Positions 21,501-31,782 are shown, numbered from the stretch's first letter. The stretch: DNA of 64,000 bases from Diplonema papillatum (GCA_030068145.1 JAPJBO010000267.1:62001-126000); one strand, 5' to 3'. Notes: a model not told the origin generated them from the letters alone. Program-made: numbers and translations.

Positions 21501-24500
21501 GTGATCAAACAGTCCAAAAAGGTTGCTTTTTTATTTTCTTTTTTACCCGACGACAACTAGCCTACCCGAAGGCAGTTGATTTCTTTAGGCAAGTTTCCTC
21601 TACGGGCGGAAGCTGTTTGGGTTAGCGGACGTGTGGCCCTATATACGCTCTTTTTGGGCAAAATCCAATTACGTTTTTTGCACTTTTTCAGCTGTTTTTT
21701 GCACCCGTTTTGGTTTGTAGGCTACACCTCCTTTGGCTTGTTTTGTCTGGCCACGTTCTGCCCTCAAGACTCCCGGGGGGAAAAACTTAGTTTAATGTTT
21801 AGGCAGAACACTGCCTCTCATGCATGTTTGATGCTAGCATCAAGTCTTCGTTGAAGAAAGTGTAGAACAAAATAGAGGAAAGGGAAAAGGGTTGCAGGGA
21901 GTGTAAGACTCCGCAGGTAGGGTATGAAACCTTGAGGGACTAGTCCTCTTTGTTCTTTTCACCGCGGTGTTGTGTGCACCTCGTTCTTCATCTCAGGTTT
22001 CGCTCTTGAACGCAGACCAATCCAAAGTTAGAGCTCTTCAGTGGGTCCTTTGGACGGCACTTGGTCGTGTTCCGGTGCGATCACAACTTTCTGGTTCGGA
22101 ACTAACGAGCAGTTGTTTGTGCGCACTAGCGGCTTTTCACCTGATTTGGTGAGTTGCTTTTAGTACGCTGCCAACTACTAATTTTTAGTACCAACAATGC
22201 ATTGTTGACACAAAAAAAGAAGAAAAAGGCCGCTCCTGGTCCAGGAAAGTGAAGGTCGACCACAGCTTGCAAAGCTTGAGTACAGTGCCACAACCCCGTC
22301 CGCTCTGCCCTGTGGCTGACCGTCTCGACGAGCTTGTGTTGAGCGCGAGCGCCAAGCCCCAAGGTGCGCCAAGCCTTGATGCTTGAGTCGGAACTAACGA
22401 GCAAAAAGAAGTGCGTAGTTTTGGTTTATTCTTTTACTTGTTTGTTGTCGACAACATATTGTGGTTGAGGTGTCAGTCAGATGTAGGTCTGAAGCCGCCC
22501 ACGTCAAATTTTGTTAAGCCGCGGCTGCCAAAACTTGCCGTGACACCTATTTGATGCAAGGTAGGAAGGAAAAAGGGGCGTTTTCTTTTTGCATACCCTG
22601 CCGCCGGATTGCGTGATGTCGGTGGCGAGGCCCAGGTCTGTGAGCACCGCGTGGCCGTCGGCGTCGAGGACGACGTTTTGCGGCTTGAGGTCCCTGTACA
22701 CTATCCCGTGGGCGTGCAGATGGTCGAGGGCCAGGAGGATCTGCGCGGCGTAAAACCTGGCCCTGGGCTCTGTGAACCTCTTGTCACGGTTCAAGTGCGT
22801 CCGCAGGTCCCCCCCCGGGAGGTACGTGAGGGCGAGGAACAGCTTGTGGCTGGTCTGGAACGCGTAGTGCAGGCGGACGATGTACGGGTGCTTCATCGAC
22901 TGCAGGATGGCCTTCTCTTCCATCATCATGCGCGCGATGCGAATGGAGGGCAGCGCCGACTTCTTAACGACTTTCAGCGCAAAGACTTTCCGCTGGCTCC
23001 TGTCGTCTTGCAGAGGCTCGGGGGGGTGGAGCAAAGGCTCAAGATCCGCAGAGGCGTCGGGGTACCGGGCAAGCAGCTTTGCGTGCAACTCCGTCTCTTG
23101 CCCGACACTGTGCCTGACGATGACGTCGACACCTTTGTTTGTGTGTTTTTTTGCGTTTGCGACGATTTCGCATGCGCGCATACATTGGTGTCTTTCAACT
23201 TTTCAGGTTTTTCTAAGACGGTTTCGAGTTTTGAGAATGCTTTTGTTTGTTTATTTTTGACCTTTTACTTTCCGCTGGCTCCTGTCGTCTTGCAGAGGCT
23301 CGGGGGTGGAGCAAAAAAAGGCTCAAGATCCGCAGAGGCGTCGGGGTACCGGGCAAGCAGCTTTGCATGCAACTCCGTCTCTTGCCCGACACTGTGCCTG
23401 ACGATGACGTCGACACCTTTGTTTGTGTGTTTTTTGCGTTTCCGACGATTTCGCATGCGCGCATACATTGGTGTCTTTCGACTTTTCAGGGTTTTCTTTA
23501 GCTTTTTGGTTTAGTCTTTCTTTGAGCTTGAAGAATCCGTTAAGTTCGCTTAGAAATCCGGGGATTTTGCTTGTATGTTTTCGACCGTTTTCATTCTGTT
23601 TTGTCTGTCAGAATGAAAAACACCTTCCACGGGGTTGATGGGGGATAAAATACTCGACGTTGCTGCTTCGACTCCGAATGGAAGGGAGGTAAGGGGCAAA
23701 TACAAACACAATCTGACTTGTTCTTCGCTTACACCACCGTGTGTTGCTTTCTCACTCAGGACTTTTGACCTGTTGTGTTTGTGTGATTTGTCGTGTAGGG
23801 GTAGACCCGCATGACCTCATGTCCGTTCAACACGTGGTTCGGTAGTTACAGCACTTGGGATCCCGTCTGTTCTTTGTCGGGCAGCATCGTCGAGCATTTC
23901 CTTTCAAGCTGGCGCTTATGTAAAAAATTTACGCTGGGGCGTATGGGTCCCTCCCCCATGATCTTCGTATGTCTAAACCATGGTTCAGTGGTTCCCTCCA
24001 GCCAGTCCTCCAGCTGCTCAGCCCCCGCCGCCTCGTACTGCTTGATCGTCTTCGTCTGCGCCCGGACCCACGCGTTTTCTCGCTCCTCTTCAGTCTCCGC
24101 GGACAGTTCGTAGACTCGGTCGAAAATTCGAAAAGCAAAACGAGAGCTTACCGGGAATATAATAGCATGGGTTCCTGCACACGTGTGCAGTCCCTATTCG
24201 ATGGATACACACACGAATACGCTGCCAGCCGTCTCTTTCTGAGTATGAGTCATCGCTAACGCGGTTGTTACCGTAAAATGGCTTTTGCCTCAAGGATTTT
24301 CAGAGTTAAAGTTCGCTTGAAATACCGGGGTTTTAGGGTCTCCGTGTGACCGTTCATGAATGGGTTCTCTTAGAGCAAGAAAGGGCTTTATGGTTACGGA
24401 TTGTATATTTAGTGCATGCTTTCGTTATGGGTTATGGCTAGCCATATCCGGGACTGTTTGTGACCGACACCAAGTACATTCCTTCGTGGAGTGTAATCTT

Positions 24501-26037
24501 GGGCCCCCCACGTTCTACAAGTTGAGCAGGGGTTGCCTTGTAGCCCGTACCGGTCTGTTGTCCGCGTTTTTATGTATTTTCTCGTAGAGTAGTGCTTGGG
24601 TTTCGCGACACTTGCGGTGCTTCACGTGGGTGTTCTCCAGATGCTTTAGGCTGCAAGTTCTCGTATTTCTAAACCATGGTTCAGTGGTTAAGGAAAAATT
24701 GAATTGCGATTTCTTTTGTAGAGGACATGTAGTACGCTGCCAACTACCAATTCCTAGTACCAACTATGCATCGTTAACACAAAAAATACTCGAGGGTGCT
24801 TACTTCGAAGAAGGCTAGAAAACGGGTGAAACTATACAACTACAAAGTGGGTCTTTTTCAGTTTTTCAGTTATAGTTCGCTTGAGAATCCGGGGGTTTCC
24901 TACAAAGCCGGTGTGTATACAAAAAAACGAAACCAGAAACGTCCCGCCACACACCGGATATCCGTTCTGGGCGGTGCGTTTTGTAGAAGGCGGTGAGCGT
25001 TTCACGGAGCCACCGCGCCCGCTCTTCGTTGCGGGGGTCGCCCGTGTTCTTGAGCGTCGCGCGGATGACCTTCGCGAACGAGCCGAACCCGACGACCTTC
25101 TCGAGCTCGAAGTTGTCGAGGTTCATGCCGACCGCCGTCTCCGGCAGCAGCCCCTCCAGCCAGTCCTCCAGCTGCTCAGCCCCCGCCGCCTCGTACTGCT
25201 TGATCGTCTTCGTCAGCGCCCGGACCCACGCGTTTCGCTCCTCTTCGGTTTCCGCGGACAGTTCGTACCGCCTGGGAAGCCCCCGCCCGGCGATGCAGAA
25301 GGTGTGGAAACGGGTGTCGGATTCGAAGATTTCGACGGAAGCGCATGCTAGGTCGATCCGACCGAGGGTCTTTTCGAGCGGCGCGAGAGAGTAGTATAAA
25401 TGCCGCCCGTGGATTTCGGCCCAACGCCGCCGGTACAGCTTGATCAGGCCTTCGCCCTTCTTGTCGAGCCAACCCGCGTAGTCCGGCTTCGACTGGTTGA
25501 TTTTCCGCGGCGGGTTGCGGAAGCGGAGGGTGAGGGATGTCGCGTCCTCAGCGCAGGACTGCACGTCGCGGGTGTTCGAGACGGGTGACCCGCCGACGTG
25601 GGTGAGAAGCATGCCGTAATACGGTTTCAACGCCGGATCCCTGCTCCCGACCAGCAGGAGAAAGTGGTCGAGGTGGAACTGCAGGTGTCCCAGCTCGTCT
25701 TCCGCGGCCTTTGCCAGCACGTGTTCGAACGAGTTCAAGCCGTCGCCTTTCGGGTCCTGCGCGAACATCGACGGCTTGTGGCGGATCGACCGGAGAGCAG
25801 AGGGTGTGGTGCGGCCGAGAGACGCAGCGAGGGACGAAGATCCGCCGCCCTTCCCGTCGCTGCCGAGCGAGTGAGCGAACTGGTGGTGCTTCCGCTTGCC
25901 CGCGGGGACCGGCCGCGGCTCCGGCTGCGCCGGCGGAGACGGGCGCGTGGCGGGTGTGTCGGCGGGCACGGCTATGCTGCTGCTGCTGGAGCACGCGAAG
26001 GGAAGCGAGGTAGAGTTGACGGACGCTGAGAACGAGC
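17974..26037 (-). CDS. PH-domain AGC-family protein kinase (AKT-like order), four exons
   Basis: Four exons join with matching phases: 26037-24955, 23132-22597, 20648-20550, 18555-17974. Numbering from codon 25969, the parts are a disordered basic N-terminus, a helical segment (78-125), a PH domain (about 162-262), the glycine loop GFGSFAKV (294-301), the VAIK-type lysine (FALKVV, 392), the catalytic loop YRDLKPQN (484-491), a metal site DLG instead of DFG (504-506), an activation loop with [12 protein letters not shown] (candidate phospho-Thr 520) and a C-lobe. The AGC hydrophobic motif FAGFSF (675-680) follows, then a polyQ tail ending at a TAG. PH before kinase before hydrophobic motif is the AKT/PKB order, which suggests phosphoinositide-regulated signalling; that is inference. 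An insert of about 75 residues separates the glycine loop from the lysine. There is no ATG at the 5' end, so the first exon listed has an acceptor (ACACACAG) and needs an upstream exon. Confidence 0.9.
18556..20000 (-). repeat. Tandem array of kinase exon D acceptor edges in the intron
   Basis: The intron between exons C and D is made largely of copies of exon D's first 17-50 bases with the preceding acceptor. Full copies (minus strand ATGTACGAAATGCTGGTCGG, preceded by CAG) begin at about 18671, 18910, 19149 and 19942, with one altered copy near 19655. Shorter copies lie near 18798, 19037 and 19359. Three units are near-identical with a 239-bp period. Several copies keep the exon past the breakpoint as far as GGCGGCGACAG. 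Confidence 0.9.
20550..20648 (-). CDS. Kinase exon C: activation loop
   Basis: A 99-nt, 33-codon phase-0 exon with acceptor CCCACACAG and donor ATG followed by GTATAA. It encodes [18 protein letters not shown] and the WALGVM segment. The alignment to the AKT family across both junctions has no gap. I see no partial copy next to it. Confidence 0.9.
20716..20872 (+). repeat. 155-bp dispersed repeat, second copy
   Basis: Matches 14957-15116. It lies in the kinase intron between exons B and C, antisense to the gene. Confidence 0.8.
21776..22060 (+). repeat. GGCAGAGCACTGCC-type dispersed repeat, second copy
   Basis: Matches 2677-2955, including TGATGCTAGCATCAAGTCTT and ACCGCGGTGTTGTGTGCACC. It lies within a kinase intron. 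Confidence 0.75.
22110..22215 (+). repeat. 110-bp dispersed repeat with intron-like core, copy 3
   Basis: The intron-like core is 22149-22188, 40 nt: GTGAGT to TTTTTAG with CTACTAAT. An A-rich tail follows at 22208. Confidence 0.65.
22234..22385 (-). repeat. Dispersed repeat, paired with 56365-56530
   Basis: Reverse-oriented match to 56365-56530 over about 150 bp (shared core AAGCTCGTCGAGACGGTCAG), about 90 percent identical. Non-coding. Confidence 0.7.
22468..22548. mobile_element. 81-bp MITE with AGGTGTCA termini
   Basis: The ends are the inverted octamers AGGTGTCA and TGACACCT. The interior shares CCACGTCAAATTTTGTTAAG and CGGCTGCCAAAACTTGCCG with the 137-bp relative at 28301-28437. It is preceded by the same TTTATTCTTTTACTTGTT block as that copy. 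Confidence 0.75.
22597..23132 (-). CDS. Kinase exon B: N-lobe and catalytic loop
   Basis: The acceptor is AACAAAG at 23134-23133 and the donor is AGG followed by GTATGC at 22596. The exon encodes the variable insert, FALKVVKK, the alpha-C glutamate (MEEKAILQ), the hinge, YRDLKPQN and TDLGLA. The upstream edge with its acceptor is present twice (see 23269-23497). Confidence 0.9.
23269..23497 (-). repeat. Copy of kinase exon B acceptor edge
   Basis: About 228 bp matching 22986-23215: the intron end, the acceptor and the first 140 or so bases of exon B ([19 protein letters not shown]), offset by 283 bp. It carries a few substitutions and a short A insertion, and it ends inside the exon before the kinase lysine. 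The acceptor is intact. Confidence 0.9.
23646..23923 (+). repeat. SINE-like dispersed repeat, copy B
   Basis: A full-length member (AATACTCGACGTTGCTGC to GGCGCTTATG), followed by TAAAAAATT. Confidence 0.75.
23993..24113 (-). repeat. Copy of part of kinase exon A (end of PH domain) in intron
   Basis: About 115 bp matching 25157-25270, which encodes the last strand and helix of the PH domain and the linker. It sits 1.1 kb downstream of the original, inside the next intron. It has about eight differences, including a small insertion that shifts the frame, and includes neither splice site of exon A. Confidence 0.85.
24436..24585 (+). repeat. Dispersed repeat ending TTGAGCAGGGGTTGCC
   Basis: Blocks of this unit (GACCGACACCAAGTACATTC, CTTGGGCCCCCCACGTTC and GTTGAGCAGGGGTTGCC) recur in order at 58220-58350 and in part at 33560-33620, 51160-51215, 51890-51945 and 60560-60665. 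Confidence 0.7.
24728..24785 (+). repeat. 110-bp dispersed repeat, copy 4 (5'-truncated)
   Basis: Starts inside the intron-like core (CATGTAGTACGCTGCCAAC) and so lacks the GTAAGT end. It keeps CTACCAATTCCTAG and the tail TTAACACAAAAAA. Confidence 0.6.
24955..26037 (-). CDS. Kinase exon A: N-terminus, PH domain, glycine loop
   Basis: The acceptor is CACACACAG just above 26037 and the donor is CCG followed by GTGTGT at 24954. It begins with two bases of a split codon and ends with the first base of another; both splits give Gly when joined to the neighbours I propose. It contains the PH domain (WLDKKGEG, then [11 protein letters not shown]) and the start of the kinase domain. Confidence 0.85.
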
Positions 26038-26093
26038 CTGTGTGTGTGGTTGTGCCGGTGTTAAGAACGTTGTAGTATGGCTAAAGATAAAGT

Positions 26094-26982
26094 GGCGTCA
26101 CCTGAGGGGGTAATCTCAGGGCCGCCCACGTGATAAGCCGTTAAGCATTGAGTTCTTTTAAGTACATGAACCACATGGATTAGCATGCACCGTTAAGCAG
26201 TGTGAACTTGAAATGCAGATACCACAGGGGTAAGCCTGCATTTGTCATAGGCTAGGGCTATTTGAATACGTCGTCCGAGAACGATCTCAAAGCGGACGAG
26301 GACGGTGATGATAGGCTGGTGATATCCAGCTCCATTCTTCGTTTGTTGCGCTTTCGCGCCGGCTGTCCTGCCGAAGCAGTCGCTCGAGGGGGCGATCCTG
26401 ACATGGATGAGGATGAAGTCGAGGTGGCAGGGCTGGTGATATCCAGCTCCATTCTCGAAATGTTGCGCTTTCGCGCCGCGTGCTTTTTTCCGGGTTTTCC
26501 CGCCGGGTCATTCGGTGGTGTCGGGAGTCGGGCTCTTTTCTGCCCCTTTCTTGGTGGTGTCGCTCGGGCCGGCTCGGTCGGAGCGTGCTTTTTCGCCATC
26601 TTGGCCGCCTTTGGGGACGCTTGACGCGTCCTCTTCATGCGCGGTGGTGTCGTCGGCTTCTGTCGGCCCTTCTTCCGCGGCGTTGTTGGCTTCGGCTTAG
26701 CGGGGGCTGGCTTCGGGGGCGCTGGCACGTGGTGGCCCTTTTTGCAGCAGGCTGACGGCCGCCGTTCCGCTAGTGTCGGTAAGCCGCGGCAGTCGTCACA
26801 CGGACGGCGGGCGTGTTCGCGGCAGTCATGGTGGCCGGCCTTGCAGCACGCTGTTGGCGTGTTGCACTCCACGCATCTCGTCATGCGGTGCCGGTCGCAG
26901 ACGGCCGGAGGTAAGCCGTCGTTGTCGGCGTGGTGGTGTCGGCAACCGTTAAGCAGCGGCTGCCGGCTTATCCCGTGACACC
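26094..26982. mobile_element. 0.9-kb element carrying a Cys-rich gene, GGTGTCA termini
   Basis: The left end is GGCGTCACC and the right end GTGACACC. Its left 110 bases (GTTAAGCATTGAGTTCTTTT, then AACCACATGGATTAGCATGC) and its right end (GTTAAGCAGCGGCTGCC) match the 137-bp MITE at 28301-28437. That MITE is therefore an internal-deletion product of an element like this one. The interior encodes the Cys-rich protein at 26258-26884. It lies in the proposed intron between the disordered exon and kinase exon A. Confidence 0.65.
26258..26884 (-). CDS. Cys/His-rich basic protein of the element, unknown function
   Basis: The ATG at 26884 gives 208 residues; the frame and a further Cys-His pair (CDRHRM) extend a little upstream. 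Two tandem Cys/His modules come first, each ending CC-x2-GHH (RCVECNTPTACCKAGHH, then CDDC to ACCKKGHH). A long Lys/Arg/Pro/Thr-rich linker follows, then a duplicated motif RMELDITS followed by Ser runs. The CC-x2-GHH module also occurs twice in the C-terminal part of the LINE at 40632-42677, which has the same order of Cys module then basic Pro-rich tail. The modules probably bind zinc and nucleic acid; that is inference. I do not recognise the family. Confidence 0.6.
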   Translation of the reverse strand: MTRCVECNTPTACCKAGHHDCREHARRPCDDCRGLPTLAERRPSACCKKGHHVPAPPKPAPAKPKPTTPRKKGRQKPTTPPRMKRTRQASPKAAKMAKKHAPTEPARATPPRKGQKRARLPTPPNDPAGKPGKKHAARKRNISRMELDITSPATSTSSSSMSGSPPRATASAGQPARKRNKRRMELDITSLSSPSSSALRSFSDDVFK

Positions 26983-27022
26983 TTTTATATGTACGTTATT
27001 GAAAGAGTAGCGTTGGCACTCT

Positions 27023-27592
27023 TACAGGTTCGTTCCCTCCTACCTATTTTAACGTGGCCCCCCCTCTTTGCGAGAGTGCGTCCACGGTTGTGCGGGTGTT
27101 AAGAACCTATTTTATCGTCGCCCCCCTCAAGCGAGAGTGCGTCCACGGTTACCTATTTTAACGTGGCCCCCCCTCTTAGCGAGAGTGCGTCCACGGTTGT
27201 GCGGGTGTTAAGAACCTATTTGAACGTGGCCCCCCTCTACGGTTGTGCGGGTGTGTGTGGAATGTAAGGATGGTATAGACTAACAAAGACTTGAGACAAG
27301 ATTGCGACACATGATACAGGTTATCACACACACCCGCACAACCGTAGAGGGGGGCCACGTTCAAATAGGTTCTTAACACCCGCACAACCGTGGACGCACT
27401 CTCGCTAAGAGGGGGGGGCACGTTAAAATAGGTAACCGTGGACGCACTCTCGCTTGAGGGGGGCGACGTTAAAATAGGTTCTTAGCACCCGCACAACCGT
27501 GGACGCACTCTCGCTAAGAGGGGGGCCACGTTCAAGTAGGTTCTTAACACCCGCACAACCGTGGACGCACTCTCGCTAAGAGGGGAATGTAA
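27023..27592. repeat. Large imperfect palindrome built of tandem units
   Basis: The left arm (about 27023-27254) contains units of TCTTAGCGAGAGTGCGTCCA and GGTTGTGCGGGTGTTAAGAA. The right arm (about 27320-27592) carries the inverse units in mirror order. The innermost 60 bp of the arms match almost perfectly around a 65-bp spacer. It lies in the proposed first kinase intron. Confidence 0.85.
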
Positions 27593-27599
27593 GGATGGT

Positions 27600-28135
27600 A
27601 TAGGCTAACAAAGACTTGAGACAAGATTGTGACACATGATACAGGCTATCAAAGATTGCGACCCACAATACGGGCTATCAAAGATTGTGACACATAATAC
27701 AGGCTATCAAAGATTGTGACACATAATACAGGCTATCAAAGATTGCGACGCACAATACAGGCTATCAAAGATTGCGACACATATTACAGGCTATCAAAGA
27801 TTGCAACACATAAGCTGCTGCTGCTTCTAGACGTGTGGCATGTGCGGGGCGCATTCCGCGGGGTTTGACCTGCCTCCATGGGTGCCCCGGCTCGCTGCCA
27901 GTTTCTTGCCACGAAGCGTCGACTCTCCCGGCGTATTTCTGCCATGAGACCGCAGTTGTACGGCAAGAACCCATGGTTCCTCAACCACGGCAGTCATGCA
28001 GACCCATCCCCGCGTGCTGCGGCGCACTCCGTAAATACAGGCTATCAAAGATTCAAAGATTGTGACACATAATACAGGCTATCAAAGATTGCGACACATA
28101 ATACAGGCTATCAAAGATTGTGACACACACATGCA
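27600..28135. repeat. 29-bp tandem repeat, two blocks
   Basis: Units of ATACAGGCTATCAAAGATTG plus GACACATA repeat about seven times at 27628-27810 and four times at 28033-28125. Between them is about 220 bp of unrelated GC-rich DNA. Confidence 0.85.
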
Positions 28136-28300
28136 AACACAGTTTATCAGGACTTGGAACACACACGCTAACGTAGGCCATAAAGCGTATGGCACATACG
28201 CGTAGCTTTGTTAGTCTATCAGAGTTTATAGTGTAGTAAAGAAATGCGTAGTTTTGTTTATTCTTTTACTTGTTAGTTGTCGACAACTTCTTTTGTATTG

Positions 28301-28437
28301 AGGTGTCATTCAGATGTAAATCCAAAGCCGTCCACGTCAAATTTTGTTAAGCATTGAGTTCTTTTAAGTACATGAACCACATGGATTAGCATGCACTGTT
28401 TGTTAAGCAGCGGCTGCCAAAACTTGCCGTGACACCT
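28301..28437. mobile_element. 137-bp MITE with AGGTGTCA termini
   Basis: The inverted ends are AGGTGTCA and TGACACCT. It has both ends of the 26094-26982 element but none of its gene. It is inserted behind the same TTTATTCTTTTACTTGTT block as the copy at 22468. Confidence 0.75.
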
Positions 28438-28504
28438 ATGATCAAAGTAAAGGAGGAAAGGAGAAAATGTTTCTGAAAAAAGTAAATGGGCAGGTTGTGA
28501 AAGC

Positions 28505-31500
28505 TCACACACCGTCGAGCCCGTTCGCGCCGTAGTACGCCTCCATGGCGCTGATGTTCGACCCTCGCAGGGGCTGCTGCTGCCGGGAGCCGTGCACCGA
28601 CTTGGCCGCGGGCGCCGCGGCGTCCGCCTGCTCCTGCTGGGCGGCCAGGGGCGCCGAGCGCGTGCGATTGTCGGCTAGGCACGACGCCGCCGCCGTCGAA
28701 TGCTGCCGCGGCGAAGGCGCCGCCGGCGGCTGGCTGGCGGAGACGCTCTTGTTGAAGAAGAAGTCGATGATCCCGATGGCCTTCCCGGTGTGCGCATACG
28801 CCGGCGACCACGCGACCGCAGGGCCGCGGGCTTGGCCCTCCGGCCGAGAGGGTGAGTTCGGCGTGATGTACAGAGCAATCGGGTGTCCCCGCGGGATCAC
28901 CGCGGCCCCCCTAGGACGCGACACATCGAAGCTAGACCCACTTGCCAGTTCGCTGCCCCCTGGCTGCGAACTGGAACCTCGCCGCCCGCTTTGCACACTC
29001 CGCGCGTCGTCCAACGGGTCATCTGAGGCAGTTTCCACGTCAACCTCCACCGCGCTCCGATGCCTTGGCAGCAACACGCCTCCTCCCCTGGCAGCCCCCG
29101 GACTGTAGCTAGGTCCCCGCTCAGGGGTTGACAGTGACGAAGACTCGGCTGACGGCCGATCCATCGACGCCCGCGGTTCGATGGAGGGGCTGTCGATGCC
29201 CGAAGACGCCGATAGAACTGGGGACTCCGCGTGGCTCGCGCCGGCGGCGTGGGGCGGGGAGAAGGCTTGGGGTGCCTCTGCTCGCCACGCCGCGTCGCCG
29301 GGGGCTTCTCCGCCGAGAGGGCTCGTTGGCTTCGCCGGCTGTTCAAGTCGCTGGTGTGGCAAGACGAAGGCCTCGGGAGCAGACGAAACCCCCGGCCGCA
29401 ATCCGTCAGCGTCAGACGCTGCATCGGTGTGGCCGCCGTCCTCTCCGGCTTCCTTAGCGCCGCCGCGGCAGCCTGGCGTCGCCGGCTGTTCGGGAAGTCG
29501 CTGGTGTGGCAAGACGAAGGTCGCGGGAGCAGACGAAACCCCCGGCCGCAATCCGTCAGCGTCGGACGCCGCGGAAAGCGCGGGCGACAGCACGCCCCCC
29601 GCCGCCGCCGCCGCCGCCTCCAGGGACCCCCCTCCGTTCGCCGCCTCGGCCGCCGCGTGGCCCCCCGGTGCAGCGGAGTCGCCCGGGTTGTCGTCGAACT
29701 TGCGCGTGAGCGCGGCGGCGGCGGCCATCGACGCCTGCAGGCACGCGCACGCACCTTTCTCCGCGTCGGGGGACGCCGGCGATGTGGGAGGGGTCGCTGC
29801 CGCGAGCGTTTCAGGCAACGCCGAAAGGTCGGCGGGGGGGTGGACGTGGTGGAGGTGGTTGTGGTTGCGGGAGGACTGGGAAGCCGGAGACTTCGGCGGA
29901 GTCAGCGCGAACCGTTCGGTCAGCGCCTCGGCCGCGGCTATCGACGCGTGCAAACCATCGGGCGGCGGGCTGTCGGTGCGGGCGGGGTGGTGGAAGACCG
30001 GCGATTTCGGGGGGCTCGACGCGAATTTTTCGGTCAAAGCCTCCGCCGCGGCTATCGACGCGTGCAAACCATCAGCGGACGGGCTGTGGTGGAACGCCGG
30101 CGATTTCGGGGGGCTCGACGCGAATTTTTCGGTCAAAGCCTCCGCCGCGGCTATCGACGCGTGCAAACCATCAGCGGACGGGCTGTGGTGGAACGCCGGC
30201 GATTTCGGGGGGCTCGACGCGAGCCTTTCGGTCAAAGCCTCCGCCGCGGCTATAGAGTCGTTGTGGGCGCAGTGGAAGGCCGGGGATTTCGGGGGGCTCG
30301 AAATGAACCTTTCGGTCAACGCCTCCGCCGCGGCTATCGACGCGTGCAATCCATCAGCGGATGGGCTGTGGTGGAACGCCGGCGATTTCGGGGGGCTCGA
30401 CGCGAACCTTTCGGTCAAAGCCTCCGCCGCGGCTATCGATTCGTTGTGGTCGTAGTGGAAGGCCGGGGATTTCGGGGGGCTCGACGCGAATCTTTCGGTC
30501 AAAGCCTCCGCCGCGGCGATCGATGCGTGCAGACCGTCGGGCAGCGGACTGTCGGTGTGCGCCGATTGGTAGTGGGCCTCCGGCGATTTCGACGCGTCCG
30601 CTGCGCCGCCGCCACCACCCGCCCTCTGCCCACCGGCGTCCAGCAAACCGTCCGTGCTGGCCTCCACCGCGCTTGCCCCCGACGCCCCTTCTGGGCTGGG
30701 CACGCCGCCGCCTTCTCCCTTCCCGCCGCCGTTCGGAGATGTGCCGAGATCGCCCCAGCTGGGTCCGTGCCGCCGCGCCAGCGGCTTGCGGCCGGGGAAC
30801 GTGGGTGGGACCGCTTCTTTGCGGGCGGCGGCGTCGGCGGCCGCTTCGACGGGTTTGCCCACCCGAAACGCTGTCGCCGCAGAAGTTGACGCGTGTAGCT
30901 CGCTCGGCGGGCTGTCGAAGTCCGACGAAGCCGAGAGAACGGGTGATTCCGGAGGCCCCTGCCGAATGGGCGTCCCGGTCCAATTCGTGGCCAGCTTCCG
31001 GGCGTCTCTCCTCCCGTTTGCGATGGGTATGGGGTCGGATTTGTCGGATTTTTCGCGCAGCAACCCCGGAGCGGAGACGCACGGCGGCTGGGACGCGGAC
31101 GAGCTCGGCGCCCGAGCGCTGGTGCTGCTGGACGCGAGGCTTTGCTGCCGTTCGTCGTGGGGGTGCTGCGCGGGCGACGGCAGGGAAGACCGGCTAGGGG
31201 TGGTCTCACGCTGGACTGTCGAGCCGCGGGCGCGGGTCTCTATGGAGGCGTGGCTGCTGGGGAGTTCGGGGGGGCACGACGAAGGTGCAGTGAGGCGGGT
31301 TGCTTTCTTATAAGGCTTGTTCATGTGGTGCATGTCGGTCACGTCGGAGCGCCGCCGGCGGGAGAGGATGGACGACGGCATCCCCGGGCTGAAGCTTTGC
31401 ACGGCGGAGCCCCGGCTCCGCGTCGTAAAGGTGTCCGTCGGCGAGTTGGACAACGCGTGGGACGCCGAATTGGTCGCCATTCCGGGGAAGGCGAACGTCG

Positions 31501-31742
31501 AAACGGGGCTCGACGATCCACTCGCATCAGGCGACCCAGTCTGCGGGCAGACGGCGGCACCCCCGGCCCGCGTCAGCTCGGCACCACGCGGCTTCTGCTC
31601 GCCCCGGCGGCAAGGGAAGGAATCATCGGCGCAGGCGTGTCCCAGATCCCGGTTACCAGCGGACCCCTCCTTGCTCATCCAAGGGGTTTCTTTCTTTCTG
31701 GTGCTCTCTTTTCGTGAGATCTTTTGTTCTTTGGTTGTTGGC

Positions 31743-31782
<40 letters not shown>

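Noticed and set aside
29181-30889. Plus-strand open frames of 424 and 552 codons
   Set aside because: They are antisense to the long disordered exon, whose GC-rich codons and regular repeat keep the other frames open. The minus frame is longer and has the SPPKSP repeats and splice signals.
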